Shown here: piece after piece, positions 1 to 10,641 of the stretch | How the letters are laid out: each line of letters starts with the position of its first letter | Numbering within the stretch: the stretch's first letter is position 1 | DNA from: Caecitellus pseudoparvulus | Taxonomy: Eukaryota > Bigyra: Bicosoecida | Length of the DNA stretch: 64,000 bases | Reading direction: 5' to 3' | Assembly: GCA_965644315.1 (NCBI GenBank) | Contig: CBFFRQ010000080.1 | Location: 62,001-126,000 of the forward strand | Translations under genes and position numbers: made by a program | Notes under the pieces: model-generated | Told to the model about the DNA's origin: nothing | The model's input: the letters and a program-made list of their open reading frames with translations, nothing else | Database searches by the model: none

Positions 1-1
1 G

Positions 2-1021
2 TGTTGGCCCGCTGCTTCCCCGCTCGGTCAAGCACGTGACCAGCGTGGCCAGCTGTCTGCCCACGAACATGCAACGCGGTTCCAAGCCCTGCAAATTGTC
101 TTCGTGCTGCTCAGCGAACCCAGCATTCGGCGTGAGTCTGGGACACTGCAGCAGGTGCTCAGGCCACTCGTGGCGGCCCTGGCAGCTGCCCTCTCGCAAC
201 GCTTGCCGGAGGGGGGTGGCGCGACGAAGCGGGCTGCCCGCTGTGCACACATGCTCACTGATTCCGCTGGCGGTGGGCAGTTCACATCTGTTCCGGATCG
301 AGAGCTGGCCTATGTCCTACTTTGCTTGTGTGTCGTGGTTGCTGACACCAGCATCAAGCTGCAGTCTTGGCAGGTGTGCGCGGACCAACCCAACCTGTCA
401 GCTGTCGTGCAGCAGCTGTTGGCAGGTGCACCCCCCGTGGAAGAGCTGCTGCGAACTGCCTTGCCAGGACAACGCGGGGCGTGCCTCGACTCCACAGAAC
501 TGCAAGCAGTGGCCAACCTTGCGCCGGCTCTGCAGCGGAGGCGGGCCCGGGGCGGATCTCGGACATCGCTGCCCCACGCACAGGGACAGCTGCCAACTCC
601 ACCCTCTTCCAGCCCTGGCCATGAGCTACTTCAAGCGGCAAGGCCTTTCCGCCACGAAGCACATGAGGGGGTGCCAGATCACCGCGCCGAGGCCGGACTG
701 AGCGAGGCGGCAATTCTCTCAAGCTCCGCTGGCCTTCGTCGACGCACGCAGGCGGCGAATGAGCCGAGGCTTGCCCCTGACGCTGTCGCAGCCTCAAGAG
801 GCACGAAGAGAGTACCAAGTACACCCCATCAAATGCTTGCGTTGGAATCCCAGACGCAGTCCCGCAAGACACCGCGACTGGGACCAGCTCGCGAACCTGG
901 GCCATCTCCCCACCAGCACCGCAGCAAGGGCACGAAACGTGCCAATCGGGAGTCCACCACGCAGCCCCATCCTGGTCTTCGAAGAAGCAAGCGCATACGA
1001 AACCTCAACGGTGGCCGCTAG
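2..1021 (+). CDS. 3' end of an unknown gene, basic C-terminus (partial)
   Basis: An open frame enters from the left edge (frame starting at base 2) and runs to TAG at 1019-1021, so this is the last exon or part of it. No ATG can be assigned inside the window. The first ~130 residues are helical and leucine/alanine-rich (for example FVLLSEPSI near base 100 and YVLLCLCVVVADTSIKL near base 310), which could be part of a HEAT/ARM-type solenoid. From about base 520 the protein becomes disordered and rich in Arg, Ser and Pro. It ends in basic clusters (GTKR, RRSKRIRN near 1000), which look like nuclear localisation signals. I do not recognise the family. A nuclear alpha-solenoid protein is an inference only. 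Long frames on the opposite strand (354-905) are GC-driven shadows. Confidence 0.55.
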   Translation, partial: CWPAASPLGQARDQRGQLSAHEHATRFQALQIVFVLLSEPSIRRESGTLQQVLRPLVAALAAALSQRLPEGGGATKRAARCAHMLTDSAGGGQFTSVPDRELAYVLLCLCVVVADTSIKLQSWQVCADQPNLSAVVQQLLAGAPPVEELLRTALPGQRGACLDSTELQAVANLAPALQRRRARGGSRTSLPHAQGQLPTPPSSSPGHELLQAARPFRHEAHEGVPDHRAEAGLSEAAILSSSAGLRRRTQAANEPRLAPDAVAASRGTKRVPSTPHQMLALESQTQSRKTPRLGPAREPGPSPHQHRSKGTKRANRESTTQPHPGLRRSKRIRNLNGGR

Positions 1022-1377
1022 GCTTCACTGACAGCGAATCTGTGCTCCAGTTCTCTTCCCCTTGCGACGAACACTGGATAAGTCCATGGCCTGTTGAAGG
1101 GAGTCGTACACCAGCTGAGCGGTACAGTCGCAAACGCCAGTACAGGCCGCACAAATCAAAATCCGACAGACACGACCACTCCCGTGGCAAGATTGCGAGC
1201 TGGCGTCTGCCTTTGGTCCGAGCAGAGCTACAGCTCGTAGGGAATTCATCCATCCAGCGTTTCATGCCCGTTTCGTGAAAAGGATTGAGGGTGCCCGCCT
1301 TTCCCCGCCTGCAGTCCAGCAGCTGCCACGTGCGCGCTTGAGACAGGACATCTTTGCCTCCCATATTGGCATTGAAC
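1022..1377. promoter_or_regulatory. Intergenic region upstream of the giant RCC1/TIG gene
   Basis: About 356 bp separate the TAG of the partial gene from the ATG at 1378. The region must contain the 3' UTR of the first gene and the promoter and 5' UTR of the second. I see no clear TATA box, repeat or RNA gene. An in-frame TTG at 1354 lies just upstream of the ATG and is not a likely start. Confidence 0.4.
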
Positions 1378-4300
1378 ATGCTGCGCCGACTCGGAGCACG
1401 GTTCCGGGCTTGCTTGCTCCTCTGCCTTGCGCTCAATGCGGTCGCGGTGGAAGGCGGGGAGCCAGCTTCACCGTGTTTTCCGGGCTCGCCGCAGCCGGCT
1501 GTGCTTGGACAGGCAGAAGCTGAAGCAGCGCCTGGCATGCACAGAGTCCTTAGCAGCGAGTTTCCTGTCGAGCCTCCGGCAGCTCGCTTCGTGGAGCCGG
1601 GTCTGCAAGCTGGCAACCTGCAGCTCACAGCCGTGAATGCCACGTTTCTTGCGGGACACCTCTCTCTCGCCCTTGACGCAAGGGTGGAGGTCAACGCGCA
1701 CCACACTCTTCGGTACGAAAAGGAGTTCTGGGCTTTCTTCCAGTTCCAGTGGAAGCATTGCGAGCCGGGGCACTTCACAGCCCTGCAAAGCTTCCACTGC
1801 GACCGACAGGCCGCCACCGCGCCCTGGGGCATGGGCGGGGGCACGCTGCCTAGCAGCCTGAACGGAACGAACGCGGCGTTCCAGTGCAGCATGGAGTTCC
1901 CTGTGCCAGCACAGCCGACCCCTGAGGTGGTGTGCCACCTCCACCTCTGGAACGGACTGCGGTGGGAAGGCACTGGTTTCACAACTTCCGTTGTCGAGCT
2001 GCGTGGCCACCCGACCAAACTCGACGCATACCCTGCACTGCCGCGAAATGCCTTCTGCCATCTGTCTCCCTCTCGCCAGCCCATTTGCCCAGCCTTTCCC
2101 GAAGATGCGCACAAGGTCCACCACCCCGCCGCTGCGCAAGGCCAGGCATTCAACGCAAGCTTCTCGGTGGTGCTTCGAGTGCCCCTCAACGCACTAGTTC
2201 TGCGGACTTCGCCCGCCACGGCAATGTTTGACCGGGGTGCGCTGTGGAGTTCTGGTGCTAATGACTCGGCGCCTTCCCTCGTTGCCTGGGGTGACGGTGG
2301 ACTCCACAGCATCCCTGCGGCTGCAGCCTGTGACGCGTATGCAGTGGAACTGACCACGTCCAAGGCGGCGTCAACCTGTGCCGTGCTTCCATCTCAAGGT
2401 GGTGCCCGCTGCTTCGGAAAGAATCATAAGGGCACCATGACCGGTTCGCTGCTTGCGCTCACCAACGCGTCCATAGTGAGCATGCAGCCCAGCGAGGACA
2501 CGACATGCGCAGCGGCTTCCGATGCATCCACGCGATGCTGGGGCAGCAATAACTTCGGTGCGATGGGGACTGGAGCTGCAGGGAACGTTGATGTGTCCCC
2601 GCAAGACTCTGTGGGGGTCGACCTTGGTGGCCGCCTGTCTTTGGAGGTGGCGGGGAGTCGCGAGAGGATGTGCTCCCTCTTGTGGAGCGAAGCGGACAAC
2701 GCCACAAGCGTCATGTGCTGGGGGGATGCGAGCAGGGTCGGGATGGGAGATGGGGTCGAGTACGGGAGCATCACAGGGCCGGTTCCCGGGAATCGCTCCC
2801 TGCCACTGCTTGAGGACCAGGTTTGGCTGGGACAGCGGCCGCACCCTGTGTACATTTCAGCGGCAAGCATGGCTTGCACGGTCTTCAGCAATGGTCAAGC
2901 AGGTTGCTGGGGATCCCATAATGTTGGCGATGATGATGCCCACACCGAGCTTCTTCAGGAGAAAGCGTCCTTTAACAAGAGTACCTTGATTCCACTGGAG
3001 GCGTCGCTGCCGCGGTGCAGCAGCACCTGGCCGCCAGTACAGTACCCGTGCCTGCACCCTGACGCGTTCTTGGCCATTGTGGCCTTGGCTGTCAGCGATG
3101 ACAATGTGAAGAACACGGCGTGCGCCATCCTGCAAGATGGCTCTGTGGCTTGTTGGGGCGATGCTGGCCATGGTCTCCTAGCAGTGAATGCGTCCGCGTC
3201 CCCAACAGGCTCCCTATCTGACCTGCACCTCTACCTCAACACAAGCACGCCGAACAAGTGTGTCAATGATGAGATGGACGCTACGTTCGCTTGCTTGCCA
3301 ACTCTCATCCCCCTTGCTTCGCCTGGTGCCCCCGCATCCAGTCGAGTAGCAGTGGACTTGTGTGTTGGCAGCTCGCATGCTTGCGTTGTGCTTCTGTCTG
3401 GAGAGGTGGCTTGTTGGGGGGCCTTCTACTCTCAAGCTCTCGGGCGGCACGAAACCGACTACTTCCCTTTTCAGCGAGGGGAGCTCGGTGACGGTGACGT
3501 GGCGCTGGGGACAGCGCATCCCCTGGCACCCCACGGTGTGGCGACCGTGGATTTGGCCGGGGAAGTCGCCGTCAGTGTCAGCTGCAGTCGAAATCACACT
3601 TGCGCTCGCTTGCGCACGGGCGATGTGACGTGCTGGGGCTCCAACATGGATGGGCAATTGGGGGCTGCCTCCAGCTTCGCGAGCAGTGTGGGTGTGTCTG
3701 CCAGCGTGGCAGGGCAATCATCGCGAGGCGGTCGCCAACTGCTGCAGTCTGTTTCACAAGCACGCCGACCGAGCCCTCAATTGACGTACGCAGAGCTGGG
3801 CACTCAAGAAGGGCGTTGTGGTCACTGCGCCACGCTGAGAGTGCAGCAAGGTGCCAATGCCGCTCTCTCAAGCTGCAGCATTCAAGTGCACCGCCCAGCC
3901 TCAGAACTGCAGGTCAGCATGAACGGTGACACGAATTGCTTGCTGCAGGCTTCAGGTGATGTCACGTGCTGGAGCCCAAAGGGTAAAGGAAATCCGGGAT
4001 ATGGTTTCCAAGGTGAAGTCGGCAGTGACTGTGTGAATGCGCCACGGGGTCGTGTCGTGGACCTGGCAGCCAGGCAAACCCTGCAGCTGTCCTCATCAAG
4101 GTCAACCATTTGCGCCATCGTTGCACGCCCGAGACACGGCGTGGACTCAAGAAGCACGTTTTCCAGTCCTCAGCCCCACAGACTTCGCGATGTGGTGTGC
4201 TGGAGCTCAAGCGACGCAAGCGACCAGAACTCTGGAAGGCTCGCTGCAGTCCTTGGCCAAGGCTTGCCTGGAGACTTCGGTGCTGGACTGACCAGTCTTA

Positions 4301-7300
4301 TCGGCTCTGCTGCCATTGACCTGTCTGGAATTGACCAGTGGGTCGCAGCACAGCCGAGTGCAAGCGTCTTCAGCGGAGTGCCTAGGCAGGTGTCAGTGGA
4401 CCGCACTGTGGCGTGTGTGGTGGACTTGGAAGGCAGTATGTGGTGCTGGGGTGATGCCCAAAGCCTAAGTGGGATTGGTTATGACCTCGAATCGATTGAG
4501 AATGACGATGCTTTCTATACTGACACTCTCTTGGGTGGAGACCCGCTCTTGCTTCGGCCTCCTTCGCAGCCGGTGGATGTAGCTGGTCGCAGCGTTCTGC
4601 AGGTCTCTGTCTTTTCAAGGCAGTCTTGCGTGATTGCGAGTGCGTATCGGTGCGAAGAGGCACTTTCCTTGGTGCAGTCCTTGGAGAACGGGACCGTGTG
4701 GCTTGAAGACTTCAAGCCGCAGTGGCTGGATAGTGCGTCGGCTGAAGAGGCTGCATCGTACCACCCTTGCAACGGAGGTGGGGCGTTGGATGCAATGGTC
4801 TCCCCCGATGGGCCTGGGAACTTCACCATGGTGAATGCTTCCCACAGTCTTCGTGAGCTGGTGCAGGGGACTGGCTTTGTTTCTGGGGGTGCTGTGTGCG
4901 TTGGAAGCAACGGAAGAAGCCAGCTTGGGGAGCGAGCATCTGACCTTGGGCCGAGCGCTGACACGTACGGCAACCGCACTCTGGATCTCGGTGGGCGGAC
5001 TCTTGTTCAGATTCAAGCAAGCAGCAAGGTTGCATGTGCCCTTGTGTCAAGTGGGCATGTTCTTTGCTGGGGTGAAAATGTTCATGGAGGGATTGGGCGC
5101 CCGGATGACTTAACCCAGATTCTCGATGATGACTACGGAGCAGCAAGTCCCACTGGGACGCTGGAATTCGGCCAAGGCCGCGCCTTCCAAGCTCTTGTGG
5201 GTATCACTTCAGGAGGTGGCACATCGTGTGGTTGGGACAGTGCAGGCAATGTGTTGTGCTGGGGTCGTGCCCTGCCAAGTGTTGCTTCCACGATTGCCCT
5301 TGGTCCAGCAGCTGCAGGAGAGGACCCTCAAGATTTCTTGGAGAATACGGCCAGGTGGGCTCTCGCTGATGTTGTGGGTGTTCCAGATGGAGTTACGTCT
5401 GTGACCCTTGATCCACGGAACCTGGGCTCTTTAGCCATGTGTGGCGTGGCCCATGGGTCAACTCCGTGGTGCATTAGTCACGCTGCTGCCTCCTACCCAT
5501 ACCTCCCTGGTGAGTCCCCAGAGCAGGCTGTCCCTGTTCAGGTTGATTTCGGCGACATCGTGCTGCCACCAAGTTACTCCTTCGTCGGGCTCAGTCCTGA
5601 CTTCTCGCTGTGGAAGGGTGCGACAAGCACGCACAGCACTGGACACATTCCTGACTCGTTGTCATTCGTGTGCAGTGCCTGTCGCGCTGGCCAGGTCAGG
5701 AGTTTCCCCCCGTGGGTGGCAACAAAGAGCAGCATCGTGAGCCTTCCCATTCCCTCCAGCTTTGTTGAGCTTGGGCAAGCCTGCAGCATCGCAGGGCTGC
5801 CCCTGACACGCGTTGGCCCTTGGGAAAGTGCGTGTGTGTGGCCTGAGGACTGGGAATCCAGCCCCACCGGGCTGTCTGTGACAGGTGTTCAAGGAGTGGG
5901 GGGTGTGCCTTCCCAGCTCTCCGCTGCAGGTGGAGATGTTGTGCGGTTGCACGGCAATTTCTGGGGCCTTGCTTTGCTTGCTCCAGAGCTGCCGGGGGTG
6001 TCCTTCGGCCCCATTCCCTGCCGTGGTGTGGCAATCGTGAACGCTTCTCGCACGCTCACGTGTGTGTCTGGAGAGGTGCCGTCCGTACTCATGACCCAGG
6101 GTGGGGCTGAGCTCACCATTCAGCACAGCATGCCCCACTTGGCTTCACCGTGGAACAGCAACTTCACTGTCGCTGTTCAACCTCCCGTGATCCTTCGCGT
6201 GGACAAGCAACAGCTTGGTCCTGGCTCTACAAACATCACTGTGTTCGGGCGCAACTTTGGGGTTCCAGGCTCGACCAGCCCGCAAGGCTATTCACCAGGG
6301 CCAGTGTCGGTGACTGTGAACTCCGTGGCACCGTGCACCTCTTTGGTGCTGCTCAGTGACTCCTCCCTTTCCTGCACAGTCCTTGGGGGAGTCGGCGAGG
6401 CCATGCTTCAGGTCGAAGTTCGCGGGCAACGCAGTGCAGCGTTTCAAGTTCCCTTTGTGAAGCCCGCTGCGCCTGTGGGGGCAGTGACTCCCCCCACCCT
6501 GCTTGTTCCTGCCCCTGGCTTTGCCACCCTCGCCACGCTCACCGTCGCTGCCACATACATCGCACCTCTGGGTGCGGAAGTGTCTGTGTGTCTGCAGTCT
6601 GGAGCGGCCCCATGCCTCCCCTGTCCGTCAGTCCTTCAGCTATCCACAGCAACCGTGCAGTGTGCCGGCTTCGATACCTCTGCCCTCTCGGGCTCGAGCT
6701 CAGGGGCATCGACAGCGGCGGTGCGCTTGAGCGTGCGACACTGCACTGTCCTGGCCAATGGCACGTGCTTGCAAGACCCAACTCCCGCCTTCGAGCGCCT
6801 GGAGCTTGAACGAGCAGTGGAGGTGCTCGCGGGCCCTGTGCTGCGCTCGTTGGATCCGCCAGAGCTCCCGAGGCAAGGTGGCTCGCTGACACTGTATGGT
6901 GCCACACTGTACCCATCTAGCGCAAGTGACGGCCAACTGCTGCCAGCGGGGTTGATGAACATCACACTTGGACCTTCGCATCGAGAATGCCATGCTCCAA
7001 CGGCATGGCAAGGCGGAGTGCGGTGTTCTGTCGGGCCAGGGGTTGGCACACTCAGCCCCGTTTACATGCAACGGGCGGGGGGTTGGCGGGCCAACCTCAC
7101 GGCTGCCTTGCGGCATGAACCCGCGGTTGTGGCTTCTCTGTGGCCGCATGAGGTGGTGTTCCCACCCCCTCAATTGGAAGGGAACATGACAGTCAGCATT
7201 GCTCTGGTTGGCGAAGGCTTCTCTGCGAACCAATCTGCCCTGACCCCGACCGCCACGCTGTCATTCGGAGGAGCAAGCTGTGCAAACACGAGTGTTCTCA

Positions 7301-10300
7301 ACAGCACCCACATCGCCTGCATGGGCCTCCCCCTCGCTGCGCTTCTGCGAGGCGGCGCCAGCTCGCCGATGCTGTACACTCCTTCCCTCAATGTGCAGGG
7401 CGTGCCTGCCGAAGCTGCTAGCGGACTCTCCCTTTCTGTGCTTCCGCGGTTGCGCCTGTCCAGCGTGCTGCCTGTGGTAGTGTCTGCTCTGGGGGGCATG
7501 GAAGTGCGAGTGTTCGGCACTGGGTTCCCTTCGCTGTCCCCCGCTCCCAGCGTCGCGGTTGGCGCAGCACCCTGCGCGAATGTCACTGTCCAGTCGAGCA
7601 CCGCACTCACCTGCGTCGTTCCCCCGTTGGCAGTGGCTTTACCTGGCTCCGAGCAAGCGCAGTCAGCAGCAGCGGCCGTGGTCGTGTCTCTTCCCAACGG
7701 CGTCAGCACACAGCTTCCCAGTGCCATCACATACGTGAAGCCGACAGTCTCTGCCGTGCTTCCCTCTGAGGTGCTGAAGCGCGCTCCCGGAAGCACGGCA
7801 ACGCAAACAATTCTGGTGCGCGGGAGCAGCTTGTCACCCTCTGACTTGCAGCCACCTCAGCGAGCCGCCGTGGAGGCTGCCACAACTGTGCTCTTCCCGG
7901 GCGGGCAAGACTGTCGTGCTCTGGGGGGCAGCATCGAGTTGGACGTGCAGCTGGGGCGGTTTGTGCGGTGTGTAGGCATGTCCACCGCCACCTTGCGCAT
8001 GCAGCCACTGAGCGCTGCTGCGAACGTCAGCGTCGTGACGTGGCAAGGCTTGGTGGGCACGTCCCCTCCAGGCTCCTTCCGAGTCCTGCCTGCTCCACAC
8101 GTCACGCAGGTGTCCCCCAGCGAAGTCTCGCCCGGGCAAGTGGTCACTGTGCAGGGCCAAGACTTGGCCTTCATTCAAGAAGTACACCTCGTGCCACCTG
8201 CTCCAGGGCAGACGCTGGTGGTGTCTGGCACAACGCCGCTAGGCAGGTCTGCCCTCAGCTTCATTGCCCCTGCTCCGCCCTCTGGGAGGAGCCTGCCCAC
8301 GTACCAAGTCCGGGTCGTGTCTCAAGCTGGCTGGGTAAGCAATACGCCTGGCACTGAGGCAGCCTTGCTCGCTGACCTGGGCGTGGCCAGCCCAGAGACA
8401 GCACCCGAGCAGCGCTCCCTTTCCTTCGAGCAGGACCCCTTCCCCCCCACGCTGCCTCCGGGTGGTGTCTGCGCCAGGCGAGGCGAAGCGGCTGACGCTT
8501 CCCGCATCTCCATTTCTTTGTCGCCCCCTGACGACCTTGCCGTGCGGCAGTTCGGCATTTCGGGCTGGGTGGTCCGTGTCTCCGCCAGCCAGGATGGAGA
8601 AGCCACGACAACCCTCCTGCCGTCGGCTGCCACGTCCGTGCAAGACCCCGCCACTGACGCCTGCGCCTCGGAAGTGCCGAGCAGTCCTCTGTTGAACGCA
8701 GCCTTCGGAGCCCCCGCCCTGCCAACAGGGCGGCGAGACCAGGCCGGCCCTGCTCGCCGGGCGCTGGTCGTGGAAAGCACCATTGCAGGCCCCGTTTGGG
8801 TGTCGGTGGCAGCTGTGACAGATCTCAGCAGGCCCGGCTCCTCCACAGGACCTTGGTCTCCACCACACGGGCCAGTCTTTGCAGGTTGCACACAGCGTGA
8901 GTACCTGTCCACCCAAGTTCTTGCGAGTGTGCCCTTGCCTCCGAATGCTGCAGTGGCCTCACAGATCACGTGCCGGGACTGCCCGGATGGGGCTTCGTGT
9001 GCAGGCCTGCCGTGGGAAGCTGTGCAGCCACAGCCCGGCTTTGCACGCGTGCCTTGGGCGCAAGATGGCCTCACATTTCACCAGTGCGATGTCGCCCAGT
9101 CCTGCCCGGGGGTGTCACCGAACAGCAGCGTGTTTTGGGCAGCGCCGTCCCAGACCGGCCCCGGCAATTCTTCTGTTTCTCTGCAGCAAGTGCACGCAGA
9201 GTGTGCACCGGGCTACATTGGGCAGCTGTGCTCCTCGTGTGAGCCTGGCTTCACCCTGGACGCTGCTGGGCAGTGTGTGGCGTGTGTCAGTGAAGGGCTG
9301 GCTTGGCTGGGGCTGGTGGGCGGCTGCTTGCTCGCCGCAGCGGTGTTGGGGGCGCTTATTCGCACCGCGCTGCGCTCCCACGGCAGCCCCACGCGGCCCA
9401 TCGTCGCACTTGGCAAGCTCCTGCTGACCCACTTGCAGCAAGTTGCCATCGCTTCCACCTTCCCGTTCAATTGGCCAGCCTCGTTGGAAGGCCTCTTCGC
9501 CGCCTTCGACACGACTTCCTCTGTGTCTGATGCGGTGCTGTCTGTGGACTGTGTGGCACGGCGAGAGACCAATGTGTTCCGCTCAGGCATCGTTGCGCAG
9601 CTGTCGCTGCCCTTTGTTGTGGCTGTGGCACTTGCTGCGTTCTGGGCGGCTTGGCATTGGTGGCATGTGCGTAGCGCACGAGCGGCCTCCACTGCTCAGC
9701 AGCAAGGCCAAAGCGTGCCGGTGTTGCAGCGACGCAACCCGCTCTCGGCTGGTGGTGCTGCTTTTGATGATTCGCCTGCTCTGTCATCCGAGACTGAGGT
9801 GGACATCAGCACGCAAGCCAAGTTCTGGCTCTCCATTCGCGTGGCAGCCTTCGTCCTGCACATGCCGCTGACACGGGCTGCGCTTCGAGTGATGACGTGC
9901 ACCGCATTGCACGGGCGACATGTGCTTGTGGAGCACATGGACACTGACTGTGACGACCCGGCCAATGCGGCGTGGATGTTGGGGTTGGGCATTCCAGGTA
10001 TGCTGCTGTATGGAGTGGGCATCCCTGCCTGGTTCCTGGCCACAGTCTTGTCCCTGCGGGGTAAGCTTCAAACACCTGCGGTGCGTGCAGAGTTTGGCTT
10101 CACCTACTCCAACTACACCCCCTCCGCATTCTACTGGGAAGCCGTCATCATGACCCGCAAAATGTTGCTGGCTGTTGTTGCAGTGGCACTGCAGGCAGGG
10201 TCCACTGGCGTGCAGAGCATGGCTGCTGCCATGGTCATGCTGCTGGCCCTGCTCGTGCATGAAGGTGTGGGCCCCTACCGCAATGGCCTGCTCAACCGAA

Positions 10301-10641
10301 TCGAAAGTGCGTCCATCGTCGTGGCGGCCTTCACCCTCTCGGGGGGCTCTGCCCTCGTAGACCAGGAGACGGGGCCTGTCGTAGCTGAGGTCATTTCTGT
10401 TGGCCTCGTCATTGTCAACGTCATCTTTGTGCTCACGGTGGTTGTTTTGGGGGTCTTGGTCCTTTCCAAAGACGATGCTGCTCGCCAGGCAGTGGCCAGG
10501 GCTGTCGCACGCTTCACGCGTGTGGCGAGCAAAGCGCGGAAACCAGCGTCGCCACCCTCAACCACGCCTACTCAGGCGTCGAGCGCTGTGCCCAAGCAGT
10601 CCTTGGTGGGTCGGAAGCTGCGCCAGTCAGCTGGCGTGTAA
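1378..10641 (+). CDS. Giant secreted/membrane protein: RCC1-like repeats, IPT/TIG domains, Cys-rich segment, ~7 TM
   Basis: Single exon, about 3,087 residues. The first ATG is at 1378, directly followed by a signal peptide (arginines, then a LLLCLALNAVAV core), which is why I chose it. From about 2,400 to 5,500 a Cys-Trp-Gly motif (CWGSNNFG, CWGDASRVG, CWGSNMDGQLG, CWGENVHGG and others) recurs about 12 times every 60-110 residues. This is the hallmark of RCC1/BLIP-II-type beta-propeller blades, with extra cysteines suited to an extracellular setting. From about 6,180 to 8,360 there are at least five IPT/TIG Ig-like folds, each opening with a pattern such as P-V-I-L-R-V...GSTNITVFGRNF. A Cys-rich, EGF/GCC2-like segment (CRDCPDGASC near 8,971; C-SSCEPGF near 9,230) follows. 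From 9,290 to 10,480 there are about seven hydrophobic helices, with a YWEAVIMTRKML signature between them. The tail is short, basic and cytosolic. N-glycosylation sequons are frequent in the ectodomain. Inferred role: surface receptor, adhesion protein or channel-like molecule. The ligand is unknown. Confidence 0.85.
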   Translation: MLRRLGARFRACLLLCLALNAVAVEGGEPASPCFPGSPQPAVLGQAEAEAAPGMHRVLSSEFPVEPPAARFVEPGLQAGNLQLTAVNATFLAGHLSLALDARVEVNAHHTLRYEKEFWAFFQFQWKHCEPGHFTALQSFHCDRQAATAPWGMGGGTLPSSLNGTNAAFQCSMEFPVPAQPTPEVVCHLHLWNGLRWEGTGFTTSVVELRGHPTKLDAYPALPRNAFCHLSPSRQPICPAFPEDAHKVHHPAAAQGQAFNASFSVVLRVPLNALVLRTSPATAMFDRGALWSSGANDSAPSLVAWGDGGLHSIPAAAACDAYAVELTTSKAASTCAVLPSQGGARCFGKNHKGTMTGSLLALTNASIVSMQPSEDTTCAAASDASTRCWGSNNFGAMGTGAAGNVDVSPQDSVGVDLGGRLSLEVAGSRERMCSLLWSEADNATSVMCWGDASRVGMGDGVEYGSITGPVPGNRSLPLLEDQVWLGQRPHPVYISAASMACTVFSNGQAGCWGSHNVGDDDAHTELLQEKASFNKSTLIPLEASLPRCSSTWPPVQYPCLHPDAFLAIVALAVSDDNVKNTACAILQDGSVACWGDAGHGLLAVNASASPTGSLSDLHLYLNTSTPNKCVNDEMDATFACLPTLIPLASPGAPASSRVAVDLCVGSSHACVVLLSGEVACWGAFYSQALGRHETDYFPFQRGELGDGDVALGTAHPLAPHGVATVDLAGEVAVSVSCSRNHTCARLRTGDVTCWGSNMDGQLGAASSFASSVGVSASVAGQSSRGGRQLLQSVSQARRPSPQLTYAELGTQEGRCGHCATLRVQQGANAALSSCSIQVHRPASELQVSMNGDTNCLLQASGDVTCWSPKGKGNPGYGFQGEVGSDCVNAPRGRVVDLAARQTLQLSSSRSTICAIVARPRHGVDSRSTFSSPQPHRLRDVVCWSSSDASDQNSGRLAAVLGQGLPGDFGAGLTSLIGSAAIDLSGIDQWVAAQPSASVFSGVPRQVSVDRTVACVVDLEGSMWCWGDAQSLSGIGYDLESIENDDAFYTDTLLGGDPLLLRPPSQPVDVAGRSVLQVSVFSRQSCVIASAYRCEEALSLVQSLENGTVWLEDFKPQWLDSASAEEAASYHPCNGGGALDAMVSPDGPGNFTMVNASHSLRELVQGTGFVSGGAVCVGSNGRSQLGERASDLGPSADTYGNRTLDLGGRTLVQIQASSKVACALVSSGHVLCWGENVHGGIGRPDDLTQILDDDYGAASPTGTLEFGQGRAFQALVGITSGGGTSCGWDSAGNVLCWGRALPSVASTIALGPAAAGEDPQDFLENTARWALADVVGVPDGVTSVTLDPRNLGSLAMCGVAHGSTPWCISHAAASYPYLPGESPEQAVPVQVDFGDIVLPPSYSFVGLSPDFSLWKGATSTHSTGHIPDSLSFVCSACRAGQVRSFPPWVATKSSIVSLPIPSSFVELGQACSIAGLPLTRVGPWESACVWPEDWESSPTGLSVTGVQGVGGVPSQLSAAGGDVVRLHGNFWGLALLAPELPGVSFGPIPCRGVAIVNASRTLTCVSGEVPSVLMTQGGAELTIQHSMPHLASPWNSNFTVAVQPPVILRVDKQQLGPGSTNITVFGRNFGVPGSTSPQGYSPGPVSVTVNSVAPCTSLVLLSDSSLSCTVLGGVGEAMLQVEVRGQRSAAFQVPFVKPAAPVGAVTPPTLLVPAPGFATLATLTVAATYIAPLGAEVSVCLQSGAAPCLPCPSVLQLSTATVQCAGFDTSALSGSSSGASTAAVRLSVRHCTVLANGTCLQDPTPAFERLELERAVEVLAGPVLRSLDPPELPRQGGSLTLYGATLYPSSASDGQLLPAGLMNITLGPSHRECHAPTAWQGGVRCSVGPGVGTLSPVYMQRAGGWRANLTAALRHEPAVVASLWPHEVVFPPPQLEGNMTVSIALVGEGFSANQSALTPTATLSFGGASCANTSVLNSTHIACMGLPLAALLRGGASSPMLYTPSLNVQGVPAEAASGLSLSVLPRLRLSSVLPVVVSALGGMEVRVFGTGFPSLSPAPSVAVGAAPCANVTVQSSTALTCVVPPLAVALPGSEQAQSAAAAVVVSLPNGVSTQLPSAITYVKPTVSAVLPSEVLKRAPGSTATQTILVRGSSLSPSDLQPPQRAAVEAATTVLFPGGQDCRALGGSIELDVQLGRFVRCVGMSTATLRMQPLSAAANVSVVTWQGLVGTSPPGSFRVLPAPHVTQVSPSEVSPGQVVTVQGQDLAFIQEVHLVPPAPGQTLVVSGTTPLGRSALSFIAPAPPSGRSLPTYQVRVVSQAGWVSNTPGTEAALLADLGVASPETAPEQRSLSFEQDPFPPTLPPGGVCARRGEAADASRISISLSPPDDLAVRQFGISGWVVRVSASQDGEATTTLLPSAATSVQDPATDACASEVPSSPLLNAAFGAPALPTGRRDQAGPARRALVVESTIAGPVWVSVAAVTDLSRPGSSTGPWSPPHGPVFAGCTQREYLSTQVLASVPLPPNAAVASQITCRDCPDGASCAGLPWEAVQPQPGFARVPWAQDGLTFHQCDVAQSCPGVSPNSSVFWAAPSQTGPGNSSVSLQQVHAECAPGYIGQLCSSCEPGFTLDAAGQCVACVSEGLAWLGLVGGCLLAAAVLGALIRTALRSHGSPTRPIVALGKLLLTHLQQVAIASTFPFNWPASLEGLFAAFDTTSSVSDAVLSVDCVARRETNVFRSGIVAQLSLPFVVAVALAAFWAAWHWWHVRSARAASTAQQQGQSVPVLQRRNPLSAGGAAFDDSPALSSETEVDISTQAKFWLSIRVAAFVLHMPLTRAALRVMTCTALHGRHVLVEHMDTDCDDPANAAWMLGLGIPGMLLYGVGIPAWFLATVLSLRGKLQTPAVRAEFGFTYSNYTPSAFYWEAVIMTRKMLLAVVAVALQAGSTGVQSMAAAMVMLLALLVHEGVGPYRNGLLNRIESASIVVAAFTLSGGSALVDQETGPVVAEVISVGLVIVNVIFVLTVVVLGVLVLSKDDAARQAVARAVARFTRVASKARKPASPPSTTPTQASSAVPKQSLVGRKLRQSAGV

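Noticed and set aside
1354-1377. Upstream TTG start of the giant membrane protein
   Set aside because: Eukaryotic initiation at TTG is unlikely, and the ATG at 1378 begins an ideal signal peptide.
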